Assembly (NCBI GenBank): GCA_045595845.1
Contig: JAZOBF010000009.1
Location: 1 to 64,000, forward strand
Length of the DNA stretch: 64,000 nucleotides
Source: RGIG3009 sp045595845
GTDB taxonomy: Bacteria; Bacillota; Clostridia; Oscillospirales; Acutalibacteraceae
Reading direction: 5' to 3'
Part shown: positions 17,280-24,591 of the stretch, one piece after another
How the letters are laid out: each line of letters opens with the position of its first letter
How positions within the stretch are numbered: the stretch's first letter is position 1
Position numbers and translations under genes: made by a program
The notes under the pieces: generated by a model
What the model was told of the DNA's origin: nothing
Seen by the model: the letters and a program-made list of their open reading frames with translations, nothing else
The model's database searches: none

Positions 17280-17633
17280 TTACTCGGATTTCATTCCGTC
17301 AATATAAACATTTACCTTCTTTACGGAAAGGCCGGTGGCTTCCTCAACGGTGTACCGAACCTTGTTAACGATGCTTTTGGAAATCTCGGCAATGTTCATG
17401 CCGTAGATGACACAAATGTGAAGATCAACGATTAATCGATCGTTTTCACTGCGCACATGAATGCCCTCGTCCGCAAACGAACGCTTAAAGAAGATGGAAC
17501 GCAAACCTTGACGGGTGCCGCTTTTGACCATGCCGGCAACACCGTAACACGAAGAAACTGCGTTGCCGATGAGGTACGCAAAATACTCCTGCAAGATGAC
17601 AATGCTTCCCAGATGATTATCGATTCGGATCAT
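17280..17633 (-). CDS. Asp23/Gls24 family protein (YloU-like)
   Basis: A 117-residue alkaline-shock-type protein. The body shows the family pattern: SIVILQEYFAYLIGNAVSSCYGVAGM, a short variable loop, then DLHICVIYGMNIAEISKSIVNKV and VNVYIDGMK. In Bacillus and relatives yloU precedes yloV and recG, as here. The ATG at 17633 follows AAAGGTGTG; the upstream in-frame ATG (17693) would overlap the promoter. Role unclear; membrane-stress links are known for staphylococcal Asp23. Confidence 0.87.
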   Translation of the reverse strand: MIRIDNHLGSIVILQEYFAYLIGNAVSSCYGVAGMVKSGTRQGLRSIFFKRSFADEGIHVRSENDRLIVDLHICVIYGMNIAEISKSIVNKVRYTVEEATGLSVKKVNVYIDGMKSE

Positions 17634-17704
17634 ATTGTCGAACACACACCTTTCTGTGAATATGAAACAAACTGAACAATGTGCACAGAACACTATTCTG
17701 ATTT

Positions 17705-17733
17705 ATTATAGCGCAAAACGATTCGATAATCAA
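17705..17733 (-). promoter_or_regulatory. Promoter for asp23-yloV-recG
   Basis: Minus-strand TTGATT (17733-17728), 17 nt, TATAAT (17710-17705). Back to back with the aconitase promoter. Confidence 0.75.
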
Positions 17734-17767
17734 GAGAAAATATCAGAATTTGAAATTTGGCAAACAA

Positions 17768-17797
17768 TTGACAAGTACCGATAAAATGTACTATAAT
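17768..17797 (+). promoter_or_regulatory. Promoter for the acn-rex operon
   Basis: TTGACA (17768-17773), 18 nt, TATAAT (17792-17797), 26 nt before the aconitase start. No obvious Rex operator (TTGTGA-type dyad) is seen near it. Confidence 0.75.
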
Positions 17798-17823
17798 ACT
17801 CAAATAGTAAAGGAGTGATTCTG

Positions 17824-19758
17824 TTGGGCGATACTTTGGCACAAAAATTGATACGCTCTCATCTTGTTTGTGGTGAAATGCGTGTCGGAGAAGAAATTGG
17901 ATTGAAGATCGATCAGACTTTGACACAGGATGCCACCGGCACCATGGCTTATCTGGAGTTTGAAGCTATGGGGGTTCCGCGCGTGCGCACGGAACGGTCG
18001 GTTGCCTATATTGACCATAATACCCTGCAAACGGGTTTTGAAAATGCGGATGATCATCGATATATTCAAACGGTTTGTAAAAAGCATGGAATCTATTTCT
18101 CGCGTCCGGGTAACGGCATTTGCCACCAAGTTCATCTGGAGCGCTTTGGCATTCCGGGGAAGACATTAATCGGTTCCGACAGTCATACCCCGACCGGAGG
18201 CGGCATCGGTATGTTGGCATTCGGTGCCGGCGGATTGGATGTGGCTGTTGCCATGGGCGGCGGTACCTATTATATCACCATGCCCAAAATGGTGCGTGTG
18301 AATCTGACCGGCCGTTTACAGCCGTGGGTAGCCGCTAAGGATGTCATTTTGGAAGTATTGCGCCGTATGTCCGTCAAAGGCGGCGTCGGTAAGATTGTGG
18401 AATACGGCGGCGAGGGAGTGAAAACCTTGTCCGTTCCCGAGCGTGCAACCATTACCAATATGGGGGCAGAGCTTGGAGCGTCCACATCGATTTTCCCTTC
18501 GGATGACATCACGCGTGATTTTATGAAAGCGCAAGGTCGTGAAAGCGATTGGGTTGCCTTACAGCCCGATGTTGATGCCGAATACGATGAAGTGATCGAC
18601 ATTGATTTAAGTGCCCTTGTGCCGTTGGCGGCCTGCCCGCACTCGCCCGACGCTGTCAAACCCGTGTCGGAGCTTGACGGTCTGCCCGTCGATCAATGCT
18701 GTATTGGTTCTTGCACCAACTCGTCGTTGATGGATATGCTGAAAGTTGCCTCCATTTTGAAAGGAAAAACCGTACATCCAAATGTCAGCTTGTCGATTGC
18801 CCCCGGTTCCAAGCAGGTTTACAATATGCTTGCTGAAAACGGGGCGTTGGCTGATTTAATTGCCGCCGGTGCCCGCATTTTGGAATGTGCCTGCGGACCG
18901 TGTATCGGCATGGGACAATCACCCAATTCCAAAGGTGTTTCCCTGCGCACTTTCAACCGTAACTTTGAGGGACGCTCCGGTACGGCAGACGGTCAAGTGT
19001 ATCTCGTCAGCCCCGAAACGGCTGCTGTCAGTGCTTTGACAGGTGTCTTTACCGATCCGCGTACAGCGGGAGAAGCACCCGCGTTTACAATGCCGACCAG
19101 TTTCCTCATTAATGATAATATGATTGAAGCACCCATCGATGAGGCGGATATGAATACCGTCACGGTTGTGCGCGGCCCGAATATTAAACCTTTCCCGAAA
19201 ACTTCGCCGATGGAGAACGAGATTGCCGCCAAGGTTTTGTTAAAGGTGGGGGATAATATCACCACGGATCATATCATGCCGGCGGGTGCGAAGATTTTAC
19301 CGTTGCGTTCCAATATTCCGGCCATTTCCGAACATTGTTTTGTGCGTTGCGATCCCGAGTTCCCGGCTCGGTGCCATCAAGAGAAAAAAGGCTTTATTAT
19401 CGGTGGTTCCAACTACGGACAGGGGAGTTCGCGCGAACATGCGGCTTTGGCACCGTTGTATTTGGGCATTAAAGCCGTCATTGTAAAATCCTTTGCGCGT
19501 ATTCATGTGGCGAATCTTATCAACGCAGGCATTATTCCGTTGACCTTTGCCGATGAGACGGATTATGATCGTATCTCTCTGGGTGATGCTCTTGTGTTGC
19601 CGGATGTGCGCGGTCGCCTTATGCGCCGTGAACCGTTGGTACTAAAAAACGAAACGACGGGTGACGAGATCGCTTTGAATGCGGGATTCTCGGATCGTCA
19701 AATTGATATGTTGCTTGCGGGTGGCCTGTTGGATTATACGCGTCAGCAAAACCAGTGA
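17824..19758 (+). CDS. Aconitate hydratase
   Basis: [4Fe-4S] enzyme interconverting citrate and isocitrate. The 644-residue form is the shorter mitochondrial/clostridial type rather than the ~900-residue AcnA. Cluster cysteines lie in IGSCTNSS (near residue 296) and CACGPCIGMG (near 357-360). The C-terminal swivel domain has GDNITTDHIMPAG and GSNYGQGSSREHAALAP. The TTG at 17824 is chosen: AAAGGAG is 8 nt away and MGDTLAQKLI matches family starts; a GTG nine bases earlier overlaps the ribosome site. First gene of an apparent five-gene operon with rex. Confidence 0.93.
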   Translation: MGDTLAQKLIRSHLVCGEMRVGEEIGLKIDQTLTQDATGTMAYLEFEAMGVPRVRTERSVAYIDHNTLQTGFENADDHRYIQTVCKKHGIYFSRPGNGICHQVHLERFGIPGKTLIGSDSHTPTGGGIGMLAFGAGGLDVAVAMGGGTYYITMPKMVRVNLTGRLQPWVAAKDVILEVLRRMSVKGGVGKIVEYGGEGVKTLSVPERATITNMGAELGASTSIFPSDDITRDFMKAQGRESDWVALQPDVDAEYDEVIDIDLSALVPLAACPHSPDAVKPVSELDGLPVDQCCIGSCTNSSLMDMLKVASILKGKTVHPNVSLSIAPGSKQVYNMLAENGALADLIAAGARILECACGPCIGMGQSPNSKGVSLRTFNRNFEGRSGTADGQVYLVSPETAAVSALTGVFTDPRTAGEAPAFTMPTSFLINDNMIEAPIDEADMNTVTVVRGPNIKPFPKTSPMENEIAAKVLLKVGDNITTDHIMPAGAKILPLRSNIPAISEHCFVRCDPEFPARCHQEKKGFIIGGSNYGQGSSREHAALAPLYLGIKAVIVKSFARIHVANLINAGIIPLTFADETDYDRISLGDALVLPDVRGRLMRREPLVLKNETTGDEIALNAGFSDRQIDMLLAGGLLDYTRQQNQ

Positions 19759-19772
19759 GAGGAGATGCGTGC

Positions 19773-20417
19773 ATGGCATCAAAGGATATATCGATCTCCA
19801 TGTCGGTCGTGCGTCGCTTGCCACGCTATTACCGCTTTCTGTATGATCTGAAAGAAAACGGTGTGGTGCGCATTTCGTCGCGTGAACTGGCACAACGGAT
19901 GGGACTGACTGCCTCGCAGATTCGGCAAGATCTCAATTGTTTCGGCGAATTCGGCCAACAGGGTTACGGATATTTGGTGAAACAACTGTACGAGGAGCTG
20001 TACCATATATTGGGGATGGATACCCTAACTCCCGCTGTTTTATTGGGCGCCGGTAATTTGGGTCGTGCACTTGTCAATCATATGGATTTTCCCCGCAAAG
20101 GCGTTTCACTTGACGGCATATTTGACGATGCGAAAACTTTGATCGGGCAGGAAATTCGCGGTATCACGATTCAGGGGACCGAAGAATTAGAGGCGTTTTG
20201 TGCGGAGCATCATCCGCAACTGGCTGTCTTATGTATTCCCAAAGAAGCTGCACCGCAGTTGGTGGAGCGCTTAATTGATTGCGGTGTGAAAGCGTTTTGG
20301 AATTACAGTCACTATGATATTGCGTTTCACCACCCGCAGGTGTTGGTGGAAAATGTCCATTTGGGCGATAGTCTCATGACACTATCGTACCTCATCAATC
20401 AATCGCAAGGCGGGTGA
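19773..20417 (+). CDS. rex: Redox-sensing transcriptional repressor Rex
   Basis: Senses the NADH/NAD+ ratio and represses fermentation and electron-transfer genes. 214 residues: an N-terminal winged helix (VVRRLPRYYRFLYDL, SSRELAQRMGLTASQIRQDLNCFGEFG) and a C-terminal Rossmann domain (VLLGAGNLGRALVNH near residue 90). The ATG at 19773 has GAGAGGAG 8 nt upstream and lies 14 nt after the aconitase stop. Its stop overlaps the region where the next gene begins. Location behind aconitase suggests redox control of this branch, but that is inference. Confidence 0.96.
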   Translation: MASKDISISMSVVRRLPRYYRFLYDLKENGVVRISSRELAQRMGLTASQIRQDLNCFGEFGQQGYGYLVKQLYEELYHILGMDTLTPAVLLGAGNLGRALVNHMDFPRKGVSLDGIFDDAKTLIGQEIRGITIQGTEELEAFCAEHHPQLAVLCIPKEAAPQLVERLIDCGVKAFWNYSHYDIAFHHPQVLVENVHLGDSLMTLSYLINQSQGG

Positions 20418-20422
20418 ACAAG

Positions 20423-21304
20423 ATGATTCAAGCGCGGATTGCGGGTCTATCCGTAAGCTTTGACGGAGGAGATCACGACTTTTTCTCCCGTCGTCTGCGA
20501 GCGTATGAGGAGAAGATACAAACGCCGGACCTGACGATGAATCTATCGCGCGAATCGTTTATTGACACTCCGTGCGGAGAAGAGCTCTTGCTTCGTGACG
20601 GACAAGGATTGACACGGTTGCCTAACGGCGATTTGTGCCGGTATACCGTCAGTAAGAAGACGGGACGGGTACTGTATGCTTGTTACTCGTCACCGGATTA
20701 TTCTCGCTTTGACTATGCTATTTTGGATGTTCAAAAACGCGCCACGCGGCCGCTTTCCGATTTTGAATATTTGTACACGGGAGAGGCGTTTGCCAACCGC
20801 TTGGCCTATTTGGGAGGCCTTGTGATGCATGGCTCTGCCATTGCGTATGATGGGCAGGGTATCATATTTTCGGCGCCGTCCGGTACGGGCAAATCTACCC
20901 ATGCAGCGTTATGGAAACAACGGTACGGCGAGCGGGTGCAACACATCAACGACGACAAGCCCGCTATCCGTTTTGATGGGAATACGCCGACCGTATACGG
21001 TACGCCTTGGAGCGGTAAAACCGATACCAATGCCAATGTTTGCGCACCGCTTACTGCCATCGTATTCTTGCAACAGGCATCGCAAAACCGGATACAGCCG
21101 TTGACAGCATCGGAGGCTTGCTGTTATCTGTATCGCGAGACGGTTCGTCCGTTTTATGATGAAGCATTAGGCGTGAAAGTGCTCGAAACTGCGGAAAAGT
21201 TATTAGAGACCGTTCCGGTCTTTTTATTGGAATGTACCATCAGTGAGCAAGCGGTTGAACTGGTTAAAAATGCGACAAATTTGGCAAAGGGGAAAAGCGT
21301 ATGA
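20423..21304 (+). CDS. HPrK-like P-loop kinase of a peptide-modification-type cassette
   Basis: A 293-residue protein resembling the C-terminal HPr kinase/PEP-carboxykinase fold, as in kinases found beside lasso-peptide and PqqD-type clusters. It has a P-loop SAPSGTGKSTHAALW near residues 149-163 after MHGSAIAYDGQGIIF, then a Walker-B-like HINDDKPAI and VYGTPWSGKT. True HPr kinase N-terminal domain and signature are absent. Start is ambiguous: ATG 20423, or GTG 20414 overlapping the rex stop. Its end overlaps the PqqD-like gene (ATGA), so the three genes are translationally coupled. Substrate unknown. Confidence 0.75.
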   Translation: MIQARIAGLSVSFDGGDHDFFSRRLRAYEEKIQTPDLTMNLSRESFIDTPCGEELLLRDGQGLTRLPNGDLCRYTVSKKTGRVLYACYSSPDYSRFDYAILDVQKRATRPLSDFEYLYTGEAFANRLAYLGGLVMHGSAIAYDGQGIIFSAPSGTGKSTHAALWKQRYGERVQHINDDKPAIRFDGNTPTVYGTPWSGKTDTNANVCAPLTAIVFLQQASQNRIQPLTASEACCYLYRETVRPFYDEALGVKVLETAEKLLETVPVFLLECTISEQAVELVKNATNLAKGKSV

Positions 21305-21567
21305 AACTGAAAGATGGTTTTGTATTGCGGCAGATCGGTGGTTCCTATGTGGTGGTAGCTGTCGGTTTGCAGACATTGGATTTTAAAGGTATGATCCGCC
21401 TTAACGAAACAGGTGCGTTTTTGTGGGAGTGTTTAACGGCAGGGGAATGCACGGAGGCTTCTTTGGTAACGGCTTTGACAAACGAATATGATGTCGATGA
21501 AACGCGTGCTGCGGCGGATGTGTACGCGTTTGTTCAATCGTTGCGGGAAGCAGATTTGCTCTCATGA
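21301..21567 (+). CDS. PqqD-like peptide-chaperone protein
   Basis: An 88-residue PqqD-family protein, a small winged-helix fold that in known systems binds a precursor peptide leader. Pattern: KDGFVLRQIGGSYVVVAVG, then IRLNETGAFLWECL (the family's N-x-T/S-x-x-x-hydrophobic core), ending in FVQSLREADLL. Its ATG overlaps the stop of the kinase gene and its stop overlaps the ATG of the peptidase gene. No precursor peptide or radical-SAM gene is visible next to it. Confidence 0.82.
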   Translation: MKLKDGFVLRQIGGSYVVVAVGLQTLDFKGMIRLNETGAFLWECLTAGECTEASLVTALTNEYDVDETRAAADVYAFVQSLREADLLS

Positions 21568-22031
21568 AACATCTTGAACATGCCGTTCCGTTTGCGGAAT
21601 TGATGCCGCTGATAGAAGATTCGTTGCGACAGGGGCTTCGTGTTACGCTTACGGTTAGCGGACGCAGTATGCGACCTTTGTTTTCCCATAAACGGGACAG
21701 TGTTATTCTGTCCGCCTGTGATCCGTATTCTCTCAAGCGGGGGGATGTTCCGTTGTATCGGCGGGATGACGGACAATATGTATTACACCGTATTGTGCGC
21801 GTGAGTGAAAACGGGTACACCTTGACCGGTGATGCACAGTGGGAGTTGGAAACCGATCTGCCCAAAGATCATGTACTCGCCGTCATGACCGGCTTTGTGC
21901 GCAAGGGAAAAACGGTGGACTGTGACAACTTCGGTTATCGCGTATATGTTGCACTGTGGTTGTGGTTGTTACCGCTTCGCCCGCATATTGTGCGCGCTTT
22001 TCGATTTTTCCACCGTAGAAGAACAAAATAA
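21564..22031 (+). CDS. S24/S26-family signal-peptidase-like protein
   Basis: A 155-residue serine peptidase relative. SGRSMRPLF (Ser35, with the S-M-x-P motif) supplies the nucleophile. YVLHRIV has His75 where bacterial type I enzymes use lysine, as in SipW/ER-type (S26B) peptidases, and TGDA stands near the GDN box. There is no N-terminal membrane anchor; a hydrophobic stretch near the C-terminus (VYVALWLWLLPLRP) could anchor it. It closes the kinase-PqqD-peptidase cassette and probably acts on the same unknown peptide. A bidirectional terminator begins at its stop codon. Confidence 0.78.
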   Translation: MKHLEHAVPFAELMPLIEDSLRQGLRVTLTVSGRSMRPLFSHKRDSVILSACDPYSLKRGDVPLYRRDDGQYVLHRIVRVSENGYTLTGDAQWELETDLPKDHVLAVMTGFVRKGKTVDCDNFGYRVYVALWLWLLPLRPHIVRAFRFFHRRRTK

Positions 22032-22061
22032 AAAAGCACTTGCAAGTTGCAAGTGCTTTTT
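22029..22061. terminator. Bidirectional terminator
   Basis: AAAAAGCACTTGCAA / TTGCAAGTGCTTTTTT perfect hairpin between the peptidase gene and tRNA-Val; serves both strands. Confidence 0.88.
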
Positions 22062-22137
22062 TGGTGGACGTTAACGGACTCGAACCGCTGACCCTTCGCA
22101 CGTCAAGCGAATGCTCTACCAGCTGAGCTAAACGTCC
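22062..22137 (-). tRNA. tRNA-Val (GAC)
   Basis: The minus strand folds as a full cloverleaf of 76 nt: acceptor GGACGTT/AACGTCC, D-arm GCTCAGCTGGTAGAGC, anticodon stem TTCGC/GCGAA with loop TTGACGT (anticodon GAC, reading valine GUC/GUU), T-arm with TTCGAGT, and encoded ACCA end. A perfect sigma-A promoter lies upstream. Confidence 0.97.
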
Positions 22138-22158
22138 GTTCATTGCGGAACGAATGCT

Positions 22159-22187
22159 ATTATAGCGGAAAAGAAATCGCTTGTCAA
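22159..22187 (-). promoter_or_regulatory. tRNA-Val promoter
   Basis: Minus-strand TTGACA (22187-22182), 17 nt, TATAAT (22164-22159): full consensus. Confidence 0.85.
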
Positions 22188-22206
22188 GAGATTTATTAAG
22201 AAAACT

Positions 22207-23046
22207 TTAACCATTTAACCGTTTCAGCAAATAGGGAACAGCCGTTTCAAAGTTGACACCATACCAGTTGTGGTTTGGATCGGCTTCGGTCATACGGATG
22301 CATTCGGCAGTATAGTCGGCGGCAATCGGTAACGCCTCTTCCAATGATTTTCCGTTCATCAGGGCGCCGATACAGGTGCTGGCAAACACATCGCCCGTAC
22401 CGTGATACGAAGCATTGACGCGATCGGTGTAGTATTCAAAAAACTTGTCGGCTACAGAATCGTATGCCATAACGCCGACTTTGCCATCCTCAAAACTCAC
22501 GCCTGTCAGTACGGCACACTTGGCACCGAGTTGTGTAAGTTTATAAAGAATGTCTTGCACATAGGCGCGGTCGTATCCTTCGCCTTGGTAGGAAATACCC
22601 AGCATAAAGGCGGCTTCGGTCATGTTGGGAACGATAATATCGGCTTTGCCACACAGCTGTGCCATAGCTTTTGCAAATTCGGGTGTGAAGCCGGTGTATA
22701 ACTTGCCGTAATCACCCATGACCGGATCCACGACGATCACATTATCCGTTGTCTTAAACTCATCAAAGAATCGGGATATCAAATCCAGTTGTTCAAACGA
22801 ACCGAGATATCCCGTGTAAATGGCATCAAAGAAAAAGTGCTCTTTTTTCCAGTGATCAGTAATAGCGGTGATGTCATTTGTCAAATCACGGAAGGTATAC
22901 CCTTTTTTAAATGCCGTGTGCGTAGAAAGCACGGCAGTCGGCAAAACGGCTGCTTCCACGCCCATGGCGGAAATGATCGGCAAGGCAACGGTGAGCGAGC
23001 ATTTACCGACACATGAAATATCTTGAACGGTGATGATACGTTTCAT
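22207..23046 (-). CDS. Pyridoxal/pyridoxamine kinase (PdxY-like)
   Basis: Ribokinase-superfamily enzyme phosphorylating pyridoxal or pyridoxamine for PLP salvage. 279 residues. N-terminal TVQDISCVGKCSLTVALPIISAMGVEAAVLPTA shortened here to its core SCVGKCSLTVALP matches the family; VVDPVMGDYGKLY and the C-terminal anion hole YHGTGDVFAS (catalytic Asp) are intact. ATG at 23046 follows GGGAGGA. The substrate could also be a hydroxymethylpyrimidine; the SCVGKCS start favours pyridoxal. Monocistronic. Confidence 0.9.
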   Translation of the reverse strand: MKRIITVQDISCVGKCSLTVALPIISAMGVEAAVLPTAVLSTHTAFKKGYTFRDLTNDITAITDHWKKEHFFFDAIYTGYLGSFEQLDLISRFFDEFKTTDNVIVVDPVMGDYGKLYTGFTPEFAKAMAQLCGKADIIVPNMTEAAFMLGISYQGEGYDRAYVQDILYKLTQLGAKCAVLTGVSFEDGKVGVMAYDSVADKFFEYYTDRVNASYHGTGDVFASTCIGALMNGKSLEEALPIAADYTAECIRMTEADPNHNWYGVNFETAVPYLLKRLNG

Positions 23047-23074
23047 GATTTGTCCTCCCTTGAATGTTTGCCTC

Positions 23075-23103
23075 ATTTTACTGCAATTGTGAGCGACTGT
23101 CAA
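23075..23103 (-). promoter_or_regulatory. Promoter for the pyridoxal kinase gene
   Basis: Minus-strand TTGACA (23103-23098), 17 nt, TAAAAT (23080-23075). Confidence 0.75.
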
Positions 23104-23131
23104 GACGGGGAGTGAATTTTTGCGGTTGGTG

Positions 23132-23160
23132 TTGTCTTTTTCTACAAGGTGTGTTATACT
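23132..23160 (+). promoter_or_regulatory. Promoter for VTC-DUF4956 operon
   Basis: TTGTCT (23132-23137), 17 nt, TATACT (23155-23160), ~28 nt before the GTG start. Confidence 0.65.
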
Positions 23161-23188
23161 GATTGAAATCTACAAAAGGAGGGGTTCG

Positions 23189-23866
23189 GTGAACGGCTTT
23201 CGCCATGAAAACAAATACTTCATCAGCCGTGCCGGATACCATCAGCTGAAAGCACGGTTGGATGCGGGGCTTCACAAGGATACCCATACATCTCATCCTG
23301 ACGGTGCCTATTTTATCCGCAGTTTGTATTTTGATGATTATCAGCAAACAGGCCTGCTGGATAAGGTGGAAGGTGTTCAAACACGCGAGAAATTCCGTAT
23401 TCGCTTTTACGATATGGACGATTCATTTATTCGTTTGGAATGCAAACAGAAACTGGATCAGATGACACGGAAGTTTTCCGCACCGTTGACTCGTGAGCAA
23501 GTGGATGCGATCTTGCGCGGCGATCTTTGGTGGATGTATGAAAGCGAACACGCCTTGATTCGCGATTTTTACGCCAAATGTCGCACACGACTTTTGAAGC
23601 CTGCCGTGCTTGTGGATTATTACCGTGAGGCATATGTGTTTGAGGATGTGCGTATTACCTTTGATCGGGATATTCACAGCGGCCTGTACACTTCTGAGCT
23701 GTTCCGAGAAGATTTGCTCACGGTGCCGGTATTGCCGTCTGACCGTATGGTCATCGAAGTGAAATATGACGATGCCTTACCGTACACCGTGCGACAACTA
23801 CTCAAAACGGTACCGCTTTCCCGCAATGCGATCTCAAAATACGAGTTGTGCAGAAAAATGCAGTAA
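23189..23866 (+). CDS. VTC-domain polyphosphate polymerase-like protein
   Basis: A 225-residue protein of the VTC/TTM tunnel fold, which in yeast Vtc4 makes polyphosphate from ATP. Tunnel-lining charged motifs are visible: FRHENKYFI at the N-terminus, IRSLYFDDY, KFRIRFYDM, RLECKQK, and C-terminal VIEVKYDD. Start GTG 23189 follows AAAAGGAGGGG by 4-5 nt. Twelve nt before the DUF4956 gene; that pairing recurs in bacteria. Polymerase activity is family-based inference. Confidence 0.87.
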   Translation: MNGFRHENKYFISRAGYHQLKARLDAGLHKDTHTSHPDGAYFIRSLYFDDYQQTGLLDKVEGVQTREKFRIRFYDMDDSFIRLECKQKLDQMTRKFSAPLTREQVDAILRGDLWWMYESEHALIRDFYAKCRTRLLKPAVLVDYYREAYVFEDVRITFDRDIHSGLYTSELFREDLLTVPVLPSDRMVIEVKYDDALPYTVRQLLKTVPLSRNAISKYELCRKMQ

Positions 23867-23878
23867 AGGATGACGAAT

Positions 23879-24550
23879 ATGACTTTCATGGATATGTTTA
23901 AAAACAGTGTGGTCGAGCAATTCAACACCGGCGTGACGATGGGAGAAATGCTGCTGTCTTTGTTGTCGGCGTTTTTGATGGGGCTATTTATTTTGCTGGT
24001 TTACCGTCAAACATTTCGCGGCGTGTTGTTTTCCAAGGGTTTTGCTTTTGCCTTGGTGCTCTTGTGTATGGTGACGGCGGTCGTGATTCGCACCATCAGT
24101 TCGGATTTGGCGTTGTCACTCGGTATGGTGGGTGCGCTATCTATCGTGCGCTTCCGCACGGCTATTAAAGATCCCGTTGATACTATTTTCATGTTCTGGT
24201 CGATTGCCAGCGGTATCATGAGTGGTGCCGGCTTGTATCTTCCCGGCGGATTGGCCTGTTTGGTGCTTGGTCTTTTGTATTACATCATCACGCTTATTTA
24301 CCGCAAAAACAAAAGCCCGTATCTGTTGATTGTTCGCTACGATCCCGAAAAGGTGACGACGGTTAAAAAGGCGTTAAACACCTTGCCGAAATACCGTATC
24401 AAATCACGCATCGTTACCCGTAACGGCGGCGAAATGACAGTCGAGATATCACTTGCAGGTGGTGAAACCAAAATTATTGAAACCATGATGGCAATCGACG
24501 GCGTGCGGGATGCCAGTCTTGTCAGCTACGAAGGCGAATTTGGATTGTAA
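23879..24550 (+). CDS. DUF4956 membrane protein
   Basis: A 223-residue protein with about four membrane segments (residues ~22-40, 47-68, 90-110, 112-135) and a soluble ~90-residue C-terminal domain with ferredoxin-like alternation. The VGALSIVRFRTAIKDP block between membrane helices is the strongest DUF4956 mark. The ATG at 23879 is 8 nt after AAAGGA; another ATG nine bases earlier overlaps it. Beside the VTC gene it may move or sense polyphosphate or polyanion, but this is unproven. Confidence 0.85.
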   Translation: MTFMDMFKNSVVEQFNTGVTMGEMLLSLLSAFLMGLFILLVYRQTFRGVLFSKGFAFALVLLCMVTAVVIRTISSDLALSLGMVGALSIVRFRTAIKDPVDTIFMFWSIASGIMSGAGLYLPGGLACLVLGLLYYIITLIYRKNKSPYLLIVRYDPEKVTTVKKALNTLPKYRIKSRIVTRNGGEMTVEISLAGGETKIIETMMAIDGVRDASLVSYEGEFGL

Positions 24551-24552
24551 AG

Positions 24553-24591
24553 AAAAAGCGGTTTGCCGCTAAAACGGCAAAGGGCTTTTTT
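24553..24591. terminator. Terminator with internal mismatch
   Basis: AAAAAGC, GG, TTTGCCG, loop CTAAAA, CGGCAAA, GG, GCTTTTT: a two-part stem at the convergent end of the DUF4956 and ABC-F genes; it reaches the ABC-F stop codon. Confidence 0.7.

Noticed and set aside
17738..17823. Rex operator at the acn promoter
   Set aside because: No TTGTGA-N-TCACAA-like dyad within the intergenic sequence.
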